Positions 52,439-60,764 of a DNA stretch of 64,000 bases are shown here, one piece after another; position 1 is the stretch's first letter; every line of letters starts with the position of its first letter. The notes below the pieces were generated by a model. That model saw only the letters and a program-made list of their open reading frames with translations, made no database searches and was not told where the DNA came from. The position numbers were made by a program, and so were the translations under genes. The stretch spans positions 62,001-126,000 of the forward strand of contig JAUYAB010000047.1 of NCBI GenBank assembly GCA_030693705.1. Direction: 5' to 3'. The DNA comes from Ignavibacteria bacterium. GTDB taxonomy: Bacteria > Bacteroidota > Ignavibacteria > Ignavibacteriales > Ignavibacteriaceae.

Positions 52439-54226
52439 ATGAAACGTTTCATCCTTCCCTTTCTGGTTTTTATTTCCATCAACTATGGGCAATACAATAT
52501 TAAATCACCCTACTTGCAAAATCCCGACAAAGTAATTGGTTACGTTGATAGCTGCGCTGCTTTCTGGTTGAATGCATATGATCCCGTGAACGGAGGATTT
52601 TATACAAATATTGATAAGTATGGAAAAGCGAGCGGCACGCAAAAAAATATGCAAACACAATCACGCGATGCGTATGGATTTGTCCGTGCATTTATGCTTA
52701 CCGGAAATGATGCTTATCTGACCAAAGCAAAACAAGCGTTAGATTTTTTATACAAACACGCCTGGGACAACACAAACGGCGGTTGGTATTGGGAACTCGA
52801 TAAATACGGCACTCCCACTTCCAACAACACAAATAAAGATGCGTTCCATCAGCATTATGCACTGCTTGGTCCGATGGCTTCATTTGAAGCAACGGGTGAC
52901 ACTCTCGACTGGAATTGGATAATGAAAGGTTATCAAAACAACGAAACAAAAATGTGGGATAGCCGTGCGCAATATTTGGGTTACTACGATTATAGCAGCA
53001 AAAACTGGTCGACAAAAAACAACAAAAGTTTTAACGCCACCGTTGATGCGATTACAACGCATTTACTCTATTTGTATTTGATGACAAAGGATCAACAATA
53101 TTTAGATAAGACGCTTCAGATAATTGACAACATGCAGACTTGGTTTGTTCCAAGCATGGACCTTCAGAAAATTGGTTTTGCGGAAATTTATGATGCAAAT
53201 TGGAACAGCATTCCAAGTGAAACGATGACAATTATGGGGCATGTCTTAAAAACCGCATGGTGCTTTGCTCGTGTAAATCAAATCCATCCCGACCCAACTT
53301 CTATTACTGCAGCACAAAAACTAATTGATGATGTTCTGGCAAAAGGGTATGATAACGAGTTTGGCGGACCATACAAAGATTACAATCGTACAACGGGACA
53401 AATGTTAATGTGGGGAAATCCAGACACCGCTAAAGCCTGGTGGCAAATGGAACAAGCGGTAATGGCTGGATTGCAAATGTATCAAACAACATCGGATGAA
53501 CAATACTTGAAGATGGCGGATGAAACACTCGACTTTTTTATGAAATATTTTGTAGATCATACGTACGGAGAAGTGTACGAGAATAGAACCCGCCGCGGTG
53601 CGCAAACGTGGGGTGAAGGAAAAGGGAATCCGAACAAAGCCGGCTATCATTCAATTGAATTGGGATACTACACATATCTTTACGGAAAATTTTTCGTAAA
53701 AAAAGAACCGATAACTTTATACTATGATTTTCAACCTGGAAAAGATCGGAAAGTGTTTTTAAATCCGATAGAACTTCCGTTCAATGACTACGCAATAAAA
53801 GAAGTTATTTATAACGATCAGCCATATACAGATTACGCATCACAAACGCACGAACTCCATCTACCGGTTAATGTCGGTGGAAAATTTAAAGTGACGTTCG
53901 AGCAGGTAATTTATGATGATGTAGCAGATGAGAAAGTTTTGCCGGAGAAGTTCGAGCTTAAACAGAATTATCCGAATCCGTTCAATCCAACGACAGTCAT
54001 CAGTTTTCAGTTGTCAGTAATTAGCAATGTTAGTTTAAAAGTATATGATGTTTTGGGAAATGAAGTCGCAACATTGGTGAATGAAGAGAAGCCTGCGGGC
54101 GTTTATCATTTGACATTCAACCCTCAACTTACTACTAACCACCAACAACTCACCAGCGGCGTATATTTCTATCAACTTCGCTCCGGAAATTTTGTTGAAA
54201 CAAAGAAAATGATCCTTCTTCGTTAG
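52439..54226 (+). CDS. Secreted AGE-fold (N-acylglucosamine 2-epimerase-like) protein with T9SS domain
   Basis: 595 residues. Signal peptide MKRFILPFLVFISINYGQ; residues ~30-425 form an (alpha/alpha)6 barrel of the AGE superfamily (NGGFYTNIDKYGKASGTQKNMQTQSRDAYGFVRAF, GGWYWELDKYGTP, ETMTIMGHVLKTAWCFARV, GEVYENRTRRG, AGYHSIELGYYTYLYG). A beta domain and a type A sorting domain from QNYPNPFNPTTVISFQLS follow. AGE enzymes epimerise N-acylhexosamines or disaccharides and are normally cytosolic, so the export signals are unusual. The sorting domain has a six-residue insertion (TTNHQQ) at the spot of the palindromic inserts. Confidence 0.85.
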   Translation: MKRFILPFLVFISINYGQYNIKSPYLQNPDKVIGYVDSCAAFWLNAYDPVNGGFYTNIDKYGKASGTQKNMQTQSRDAYGFVRAFMLTGNDAYLTKAKQALDFLYKHAWDNTNGGWYWELDKYGTPTSNNTNKDAFHQHYALLGPMASFEATGDTLDWNWIMKGYQNNETKMWDSRAQYLGYYDYSSKNWSTKNNKSFNATVDAITTHLLYLYLMTKDQQYLDKTLQIIDNMQTWFVPSMDLQKIGFAEIYDANWNSIPSETMTIMGHVLKTAWCFARVNQIHPDPTSITAAQKLIDDVLAKGYDNEFGGPYKDYNRTTGQMLMWGNPDTAKAWWQMEQAVMAGLQMYQTTSDEQYLKMADETLDFFMKYFVDHTYGEVYENRTRRGAQTWGEGKGNPNKAGYHSIELGYYTYLYGKFFVKKEPITLYYDFQPGKDRKVFLNPIELPFNDYAIKEVIYNDQPYTDYASQTHELHLPVNVGGKFKVTFEQVIYDDVADEKVLPEKFELKQNYPNPFNPTTVISFQLSVISNVSLKVYDVLGNEVATLVNEEKPAGVYHLTFNPQLTTNHQQLTSGVYFYQLRSGNFVETKKMILLR

Positions 54227-54255
54227 GCAGTTAATTGATGACTCCCCATTAATAA

Positions 54256-54281
54256 AAAAGCCCGGCAAGTGTCGGGCTTTA
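54256..54281. terminator. Bidirectional terminator
   Basis: AAAGCCCG pairs with CGGGCTTT around GCAAGTGT; the plus strand ends in TTTATT and the minus strand in TTTTTT. It separates the convergent AGE-fold and permease genes. Confidence 0.85.
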
Positions 54282-54295
54282 TTCGGGATGAAAAC

Positions 54296-55492
54296 TTACT
54301 CGTGAGTATTTTTTATCGCTTCAATCTTATTTCGCTTATAATCAGAAACTCCAACCACTAAACCTGCAGTTACAACCACAGCGCCGATGATTTGGTAAGT
54401 CGTAACATCCTTTCCAAAAAGTATCATAATGAAGGGAAGAAGCGCCAGCCAAACATTGGTATAGGGAACCCAGAGATGCGCGGAAAATTTAGAGAGTTTG
54501 AAAAATCCAAAACTGTAGACGTAACCCGTTAATCCGGCGGCAACAACAAAGAGAATAGGCCACCAGTTATTGGGGAAAATGTTTCCATCGAACAAAGCAA
54601 AAAATCTGTGATACTCAACCGAAACAAAAGTTTTTTCAATTTTCTTTTCTACATCAACAGGTAAATTCTTTTTTAACTGATATGAAGTTTCGGTTCTATC
54701 ATAGTGTTTCAGAAGAAATTCTTTTTTCGGTTCATCAAGTTTTGCAAGAACACGGGTTTCAAATTTAGCAACAGGAACTTGAGCGGGAATATTTGCGCGA
54801 AGAAAAGTTCCGACGAGAGGGAAAATAATTAACGCTGAAGTAATAAAAAGCATCTTCCAGATTTCGCGCCATAATACTAAAGCATTCGGCCCGACGCCCT
54901 TAAATGCAGTTTGAACTGTTTTATTGTTTAGTATCTGCTGTGAACCTAAGCAGAGATTGATAATGATGATCCAGATGATTGCGGTTGAATCGAGAAAAGT
55001 ATTCGGATCGGGATTTCCACCAAGAATTCTTGGCAAATGGGGAATAGCTAAACCGGAGACAACAAGCAAAACGCCGATCCAATGTTCTTTTCTTATCGTG
55101 GCGTTAAACATAAATTTGCCGAAGAATGGCAAAAATGCTAAATAAATATTTACATAAGGAGCAAAAAGATGAGGTGAATAGTATCTTGGTAAGTAAAAGA
55201 AACCGATGTTTTCAATAACGCCGGTAAAGGCACAGATCATAATCGTTATCAAAGCAACCGAACCGGGCCATAAATATTTTACCTCTTTTCCACGGATAAC
55301 TTCAACCACAACAGCGATTGCAGCCCAAAGCAGTTTTGAAAGTTCTCTCCACCAGGTCATTACTCCGGGAGAAACACCAACTTCTTTATTGCCGACATAT
55401 TCCGGTTGGTTGCCCATCCAGTTAAGAATGTACTGTCCGCCCAATCCTCCATTAATGATCATCACCCAAAGAAAAAGTAAAATCAATTCCAT
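54296..55492 (-). CDS. Probable drug/metabolite-type (EamA-like) permease
   Basis: 398 residues with about ten TM segments in two related halves: LFLWVMIINGGLGGQYILNW ... WWRELSKLLWAAIAVVV and IIWIIIINLCLGSQQILNNK ... LWREIWKMLFITSALIIF. Each half also has an LFAPYVNIYLAFLPFFGK / LWVPYTNVWLALLPFIMILFGK segment, as expected of an internally duplicated 5+5 TM carrier. A hydrophilic loop (~residues 235-285) lies in the second half. Substrate unknown; the EamA assignment rests on the repeat layout only. Confidence 0.65.
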   Translation of the reverse strand: MELILLFLWVMIINGGLGGQYILNWMGNQPEYVGNKEVGVSPGVMTWWRELSKLLWAAIAVVVEVIRGKEVKYLWPGSVALITIMICAFTGVIENIGFFYLPRYYSPHLFAPYVNIYLAFLPFFGKFMFNATIRKEHWIGVLLVVSGLAIPHLPRILGGNPDPNTFLDSTAIIWIIIINLCLGSQQILNNKTVQTAFKGVGPNALVLWREIWKMLFITSALIIFPLVGTFLRANIPAQVPVAKFETRVLAKLDEPKKEFLLKHYDRTETSYQLKKNLPVDVEKKIEKTFVSVEYHRFFALFDGNIFPNNWWPILFVVAAGLTGYVYSFGFFKLSKFSAHLWVPYTNVWLALLPFIMILFGKDVTTYQIIGAVVVTAGLVVGVSDYKRNKIEAIKNTHE

Positions 55493-55609
55493 CGTTTTTT
55501 TTCACTTATGTGAATGAATAGTTCCAATTTTTACGGGGGATAAAGTTACTTTTTTTTTTTGAATGAACCTATAAAATTTAAATCATTATATCCAAAGCAA
55601 TATGCAAAA

Positions 55610-55702
55610 TTGAATGACTGAATGAACACTTAGATGAATGAAATCAATTTAGAATTGATAAAGAAAACGATCATTCATACAAACATTCATCCATTCCGTC
55701 GT
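55610..55702. repeat. Inverted repeat of the GAATGGATGAATG family, copy 2
   Basis: Left arm GAATGACTGAATGAACACTT then AGATGAATGA; right arm TCATTCATACAAACATTCAT then CCATTC, whose reverse complement contains GAATGGATGAATG. The arms are imperfect. The words match copy 1 at 29191-29280. Confidence 0.65.
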
Positions 55703-55730
55703 ACCGTTCCACCGCGAACCAATTTTTCCT

Positions 55731-55738
55731 TATATTTG
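55731..55738 (+). promoter_or_regulatory. Candidate -7 element of valS
   Basis: TATATTTG fits TAnnTTTG and lies 32 bp before the ATG. No TTG sits at the expected -33 position, so the promoter is incomplete by eye. Confidence 0.4.
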
Positions 55739-55769
55739 CAGTAAACTATTGATAAATATAGAGAAGAGC

Positions 55770-58427
55770 ATGGAGCCCCAAAACACAATCGAAATTCCCA
55801 AAGCGTATAATTCAGCCTCCGCAGAAGATAGATGGTATGCTTACTGGTTAAAACATAAAATATTTCATTCGGAAGTTGATAACGAAAAAGAACCTTACAC
55901 AATCGTTATCCCACCACCAAATATTACCGGCATGTTAACAATGGGACACATTTTAAATAACACGCTTCAAGATGTACTCATCCGCCAGAAAAGAATGCAA
56001 GGATACAACGCTTGTTGGGTGCCGGGAACAGACCATGCATCAATAGCTACTGAAAGTAAAGTAACAAAATATTTAAAAGATGAAGGCATCGATAAACATA
56101 AAATCGGACGTGAAGAATTTTTACAATACTGCCAGGAATGGAAAACAAAATACGGCGGCATCATCATTCAGCAATTAAAAAAACTTGGCGTTAGCTGCGA
56201 TTGGGAACGCGAACGCTTTACAATGGATGACCACTACTATAAAAAAGTTATCGAAGCGTTTGTAAAACTTTATAACGATGGAAAAATTTATCGCGGGAAT
56301 CGATTAGTAAATTGGTGTCCGGTTTCTAAATCCGCAATAAGTGATGAAGAAGTAAATTACAAAACGATAAACGGAAACATTTGGTATTTCAAATATCCGG
56401 TGAAAAGTTCGGATGAATTTATTACCGTTGCAACTACTCGTCCAGAAACAATGCTGGGAGACAGCGGCATAGCTGTTAATCCAAGCGATAAGCGATATAA
56501 AAAATTTGTTGGCAAATCTGTAATTCTTCCTTTGGTGAACAAAGAAATTCCGGTCATCGCAGACCATTATGTTGAAAAAGAATTTGGAACAGGCGCTGTT
56601 AAAGTTACTCCCGCGCATGACTTTAACGATTATCTAATGGGACAAAGACACAATCTTGAAGTCATAAATATTTTTAATCCCGATGCTTCAACCAATGAAA
56701 ATGTTCCAAAAGAATTTCAGCATCTTGATAGATACGAAGCACGCAAGTTGGTGGTAAAAAAAATGGAAGAACTCGGTTTAGTTGAAAAGATTGAACCGTA
56801 TCAAACCAACATCGGTTATTCCGAACGTGGCGGCGTACCGATTGAGCCATATCTTTCCGAACAGTGGTTTATAAAAATGGATGACCTTGCCAAACCTGCT
56901 CTCGATATTGTTAAAGAAGGAAAAGTAAAATTTCATCCCGACCATTGGGTTAAAACGTATGAACACTGGATGGAGAATATTAAAGATTGGTGTATCTCGC
57001 GTCAGCTTTGGTGGGGACACCGGATACCTGTTTGGTATTGCGTTGGCGATGATCATTGTAACCTGGAATATAAACAGCCAATCGTTGCCGAAACGAAACC
57101 GGAAAAATGTCCGCACTGCGGATGCACAAATCTGAAACAAGATGATGATGTGCTTGATACATGGGCTTCGAGCTGGCTTTGGGCGCATGAAGTGTTTAAG
57201 ACTGAAGAAGAAAAAAAATATTACTACCCAACAAACGCACTTATCACCGCTCCTGATATTATTTTCTTTTGGGTTGCGAGGATGATCATTGCCGGATTGT
57301 ATTTTGAAAAAAATATTCCTTTCAGCGATGTTTATTTCACCAGTATCATCCGCGATTTGCAAGGACGGAAGATGAGCAAGTCGCTTGGCAATTCTCCCGA
57401 TCCGCTTGAAGTGATTGAGGAATACGGTGCTGACGCGCTCCGCTTTTCCGTAATTTATTTAGCTCCGCTTGGACAGGACGTTTTATTTGCAACCGAGAAA
57501 TGTGAAATTGGTAGAAACTTTGCGAACAAGATTTGGAACGCGGGAAGGTTTTTATTGATGAACGCACAGACGATTCCAATTGATAAAAAACTTGCTGATA
57601 AACATATTGATATTGTTGATGAATGGATTCAATCTCGTTTTAACCAAACGTTAAAAGAGTTAAACCGCGCAATGGAGAAATTTGAGTTCAATAACGCATC
57701 TAAAATTATCTATTCTTTCGTGTGGAATGATTTCTGCGATTGGTACATCGAATTATCAAAATCAAAATTCTATTCCGATAACGAAGAAGTGAAATCAGCC
57801 GCATTAACACGGGCTATTTCGCTGTTCGAAAATCTTTTAAAACTTGTTCATCCTTTTATGCCGTTCGTAACTGAAGAGCTGTGGCAGCTTATCGAAAAAA
57901 GAAATGAAGGAGAAAGTATTTCTACTTCAGCTTATCCGAAGTGCGATGAAACATTGATCAAACAGAATGTAGATGATGAAATGAACTTCTTGCAGGAAGT
58001 TGTAACTGCAATCCGCAATATCCGCGGGGAGATGAACATCGCTCCTTCAAAACCAATTTCAGTTTACTTGAAAACCGAAGTAAATCTTTCGGCAAGTATT
58101 AACTACTTTAAAAAATTAACGCGCGCAGAAGAAGTCGTAATCGGTAAAGACATTGTTAAACCGGAAAAATCAACTGCCGCAGTGGTTAAGAATTGCGAAA
58201 TCTATATTCCGCTTGAAGGATTGATAGATGTTGCTGCGGAACGGGAAAAATTACTGAAAGATATTGGTCGGTTAGAAGGAAGCATCGGAGGGGTCGAGAA
58301 AAAATTATCGAATGAAAATTTTGTTAAGAACGCTCCCGCTGATATTGTTGAAAAAGAGCGGGCGAAATTAACTGATTGGAAAGATAAATTAGTTAAGCTA
58401 AATGAACTTCTTAAAAATTTGGATTGA
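55770..58427 (+). CDS. valS: Valyl-tRNA synthetase
   Basis: Start at the ATG at 55770 (MEPQNTIEIPKAYN); a TTG 21 bp upstream is less likely. 885 residues: class I catalytic core, CP1 editing domain (TTRPETMLGDSGIAVNP, GTGAVKVTPAHDFND), KMSKS loop GRKMSKSLGNSPDP, anticodon-binding helices and a C-terminal coiled coil. It charges tRNA-Val. The first signature reads ITGMLTMGHIL: the usual HxGH has Thr in place of its first His. The residue is otherwise in a fully conserved frame, so the gene looks functional. Confidence 0.97.
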   Translation: MEPQNTIEIPKAYNSASAEDRWYAYWLKHKIFHSEVDNEKEPYTIVIPPPNITGMLTMGHILNNTLQDVLIRQKRMQGYNACWVPGTDHASIATESKVTKYLKDEGIDKHKIGREEFLQYCQEWKTKYGGIIIQQLKKLGVSCDWERERFTMDDHYYKKVIEAFVKLYNDGKIYRGNRLVNWCPVSKSAISDEEVNYKTINGNIWYFKYPVKSSDEFITVATTRPETMLGDSGIAVNPSDKRYKKFVGKSVILPLVNKEIPVIADHYVEKEFGTGAVKVTPAHDFNDYLMGQRHNLEVINIFNPDASTNENVPKEFQHLDRYEARKLVVKKMEELGLVEKIEPYQTNIGYSERGGVPIEPYLSEQWFIKMDDLAKPALDIVKEGKVKFHPDHWVKTYEHWMENIKDWCISRQLWWGHRIPVWYCVGDDHCNLEYKQPIVAETKPEKCPHCGCTNLKQDDDVLDTWASSWLWAHEVFKTEEEKKYYYPTNALITAPDIIFFWVARMIIAGLYFEKNIPFSDVYFTSIIRDLQGRKMSKSLGNSPDPLEVIEEYGADALRFSVIYLAPLGQDVLFATEKCEIGRNFANKIWNAGRFLLMNAQTIPIDKKLADKHIDIVDEWIQSRFNQTLKELNRAMEKFEFNNASKIIYSFVWNDFCDWYIELSKSKFYSDNEEVKSAALTRAISLFENLLKLVHPFMPFVTEELWQLIEKRNEGESISTSAYPKCDETLIKQNVDDEMNFLQEVVTAIRNIRGEMNIAPSKPISVYLKTEVNLSASINYFKKLTRAEEVVIGKDIVKPEKSTAAVVKNCEIYIPLEGLIDVAAEREKLLKDIGRLEGSIGGVEKKLSNENFVKNAPADIVEKERAKLTDWKDKLVKLNELLKNLD

Positions 58428-58469
58428 TTTATTTCATATTGTAACGTAATTTTCTCAAAAAGGAATAAA

Positions 58470-58673
58470 ATGGAACTTACAAAATCATTTGTGATTGATA
58501 ATGCCGGAAATATTCAAAGCGTCATTCTAGATTACGAGCAATTTAAAAAAGTGGAAGAAATTTTACTTGATTATGGAATTACAAAAGCTATGGATGACAC
58601 GGTTAATGATATAGAAATTAGTTCAGAAGATGCAGTTAAAGTATTTACCAACTTTGAAAAGAACAGTTGGTAA
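58470..58673 (+). CDS. Antitoxin-like small protein
   Basis: 67 residues: a short beta-hairpin (SFVIDNAGNIQSVILDYEQFKKVEEILLDYGITKAMDD) followed by acidic residues and EISSEDAVKVFTNF. The layout N-terminal beta-hairpin, VILDYEQF-type helix, acidic tail resembles type II antitoxins of the Phd/RelB-like class that partner RelE/ParE toxins. AAGGA precedes the ATG. No toxin gene follows: the next 210 bp hold only a repeat. It is probably an orphan. Confidence 0.6.
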   Translation: MELTKSFVIDNAGNIQSVILDYEQFKKVEEILLDYGITKAMDDTVNDIEISSEDAVKVFTNFEKNSW

Positions 58674-58690
58674 TAACATGTTAACGGTAA

Positions 58691-58805
58691 TTGAATATCG
58701 AATAATGAACAAGGAATAGTGAATTTCGAAGTCAATGCAATTTGTATTTCATCCGCCAAAGCGGATCATCATTCGACATTCCTTGTTCGTTATTCATTAT
58801 TTTTT
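58691..58805. repeat. Dispersed inverted-repeat element, copy C
   Basis: Left arm ATATCGAATAATGAACAAGG then AATAGTGAATTTCGAAGT; core ATCCGCCAAAGCGGAT; right arm ATTCGACATTCCTTGTTCGT then TATTCATTATT. The arms are close reverse complements over ~35 bp. This is the best-preserved copy of the family. Confidence 0.85.
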
Positions 58806-58883
58806 TGTCCGGTCTCTCCACGTTTTGGTCAAATGAAGTTTTCTAAAAGATATTCATTAATGTTTTACTAAGGAGCGAATACT

Positions 58884-59615
58884 ATGTTTTCAAAAAATCA
58901 ATGGGTACTGCCTGCAACAATTCTGGGCGCTGCATTTTTACTCGGCACGTTATTTATCAGCGGAACATGGCGAAACGTGAGCAAAGCAAATCAGACGATC
59001 ACCGTTACCGGTTCTGCGAAAAAAGAAATCATTTCCGATTTCGGAATACTGCGCGGAACAATTTCGGTGCAAGCGGTATCGGGGAAAGACGCGTACCGCG
59101 AACTCGAACGGCAAAAGCCGATTCTGTTTCAATATCTTGCACAAAAAGGATTTCCGCAGGAAACGTTAAATCTTTTTACAATTACAAGCAATCCCGTTTA
59201 TGAATTTAACGCGCAGGGAATGCAAACGAATATCGTTAGCGGTCATGTTTATTCACAAAGGATTGAACTGCAATCGAACGATGTAAATAAGATCAGAAAT
59301 CTATCGCTTGAGATAAGTTCGGTGATTGAACGGGGTGTAAATTTTTCCGTTGAGCAGCCCGAATATCAATATTCAAAAATGGCGGATATTAAAATTGAAA
59401 TTCAAGCGGAAGCGGCAAAGGACGCAATGATACGTGCGAAGAAAATTGCGGAAGCAACCGATGGCGACTTAGGCATTATGCGCAACGCACGTATGGGAGT
59501 TTTACAGATCACTCCTAAAAACTCCAACATGGTTTCCGATTACGGCGTTAACGATCTCAGTTCAATCGAAAAAGAAATTACCGCGGTGGTTAATGCTTCG
59601 TTTGAGATAAAGTAG
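58884..59615 (+). CDS. SIMPL domain (DUF541) protein
   Basis: 243 residues with an N-terminal TM or signal anchor (LPATILGAAFLLGTLFISGTW) followed by the SIMPL domain (QTITVTGSAKKEIISDFGILRGTISVQA, SGHVYSQRIELQSNDVNKIRNL, AAKDAMIRAKKIAEATDGDLGIMRNARMGVLQITP). E. coli YggE is a relative linked to oxidative stress tolerance; the biochemical role is unknown. It acts in the periplasm or at the outer face of the inner membrane. An AGGAG site precedes the ATG. Confidence 0.9.
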   Translation: MFSKNQWVLPATILGAAFLLGTLFISGTWRNVSKANQTITVTGSAKKEIISDFGILRGTISVQAVSGKDAYRELERQKPILFQYLAQKGFPQETLNLFTITSNPVYEFNAQGMQTNIVSGHVYSQRIELQSNDVNKIRNLSLEISSVIERGVNFSVEQPEYQYSKMADIKIEIQAEAAKDAMIRAKKIAEATDGDLGIMRNARMGVLQITPKNSNMVSDYGVNDLSSIEKEITAVVNASFEIK

Positions 59616-59623
59616 GCAATGAA

Positions 59624-60505
59624 ATGAGAAATTTTATTTTCTCCTTACTTCTGCCTGTCACAATTCTTTTCAACTCTTCCTTTGCGCAGGAACTTGAAAT
59701 TACTCTTACACTGGATAAAACGAATTATCTAAAGTTTGAGACGATTGAAAGTATAGCAGAATTAAAAAATATTAGTTCTCAAATAGTCATCGTAACTGAA
59801 CCATTCAATGCCGAAATAGCCAATTCTGGAATAGAGATTTTACTCCTCGATTCAACTGGCAATACAATGCGTTCTATTGGTCGTACGATTATACATGGTT
59901 ATTTGGAAGAGCAAATTAAATTACTACCGGAACAATGTCTGGTGAGTTTTATTCATGTTACTCAGTCAGGATTTGGGCAATCGATTCAGGGGGGTGGCAC
60001 TAGAGTTGCTTTGGAAAACTCCTACCTTCCCGCTGGGGAATATAAACTACAATTAAGCTATAATTACTTTATTGATAAACTTAAAAATACGATCTACTCC
60101 AATATTTATAAGTTTATAATTAGTGAGCCAAACGAAAGTGATTTAGATATTTTTAATAAAATAAAAAAAATAACCGAAAAGCAGTTTTCCTTACCGAAGA
60201 CATTATATCCGGAATCAGTAAAAACCATTTTCAATAAATACCCGAACCACGTTTATACATTATCAGTATATGAGAATTTCATAACAACGTCTTACCAAAA
60301 AGAAAGTGACCAACAAGAATATCTATTAAAAATGATAGAAGACCAGCCCTCATCATTTTTAACGCTTCGTTCAGTTATTGGTTGTCCTAAAATTTCGGAA
60401 GACTTTCGTAATACCGCTTCTGCACGATTGAAGGTGAAAAGCGAGCTTAACAAAACGATGCTTGAAAAGTATGAGAACTATAAAAAAATTATAAACCGAA
60501 AGTAA
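59624..60505 (+). CDS. Exported protein with an Ig-like domain, unknown function
   Basis: 293 residues. Signal peptide MRNFIFSLLLPVTILFNSSFAQE; residues ~25-165 look like a beta-sandwich (EITLTLDKTNYLKFETIESIAELKNISSQIVIV, AGEYKLQLSYNY), similar in layout to BsuPI-type or Ig-like domains. The remaining ~130 residues are helical (DLDIFNKIKKITEKQFSLPKTL, EYLLKMIEDQPSSFLTLRSVIG). It starts 8 bp after the SIMPL gene, so the two are likely co-transcribed. There is no T9SS domain. I do not recognise the family. Confidence 0.7.
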   Translation: MRNFIFSLLLPVTILFNSSFAQELEITLTLDKTNYLKFETIESIAELKNISSQIVIVTEPFNAEIANSGIEILLLDSTGNTMRSIGRTIIHGYLEEQIKLLPEQCLVSFIHVTQSGFGQSIQGGGTRVALENSYLPAGEYKLQLSYNYFIDKLKNTIYSNIYKFIISEPNESDLDIFNKIKKITEKQFSLPKTLYPESVKTIFNKYPNHVYTLSVYENFITTSYQKESDQQEYLLKMIEDQPSSFLTLRSVIGCPKISEDFRNTASARLKVKSELNKTMLEKYENYKKIINRK

Positions 60506-60609
60506 ACGTAAATCAACAAATCTTTAGTTCTGTGAGAGAAAATCTTTCGTCCACCCACTTATAACTTCTAAAATCAAAAATCGTTAATCATTATTCTTAA
60601 ATCGATTTA

Positions 60610-60762
60610 TTATTCTTTTTTCTTATCCTTCTTCAACTTTTTTTCCCCTTCTTTTTTGCCGTATTCTTTTTTGTAGGCTTTGGCGATGCGGCAGTCCTTA
60701 CAAAAACTGCCGCAGCATTCTTCCCATTCTTTTTCGGTAAACAATTTTTTCAATTTTGACAT
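60610..60762 (-). CDS. Small Cys-rich basic protein
   Basis: 50 residues, ATG at 60762, two bases after the transketolase stop codon: MSKLKKLFTEKEWEECCGSF, CKDCRIAKAYKKEYGKK, then a Lys-rich tail. The CC-x3-CKDC cluster could hold a zinc ion. The frame is short but has consistent codon use and is tightly linked to tkt, so it is probably a real gene. Function unknown. Confidence 0.7.
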   Translation of the reverse strand: MSKLKKLFTEKEWEECCGSFCKDCRIAKAYKKEYGKKEGEKKLKKDKKKE

Positions 60763-60764
60763 GC

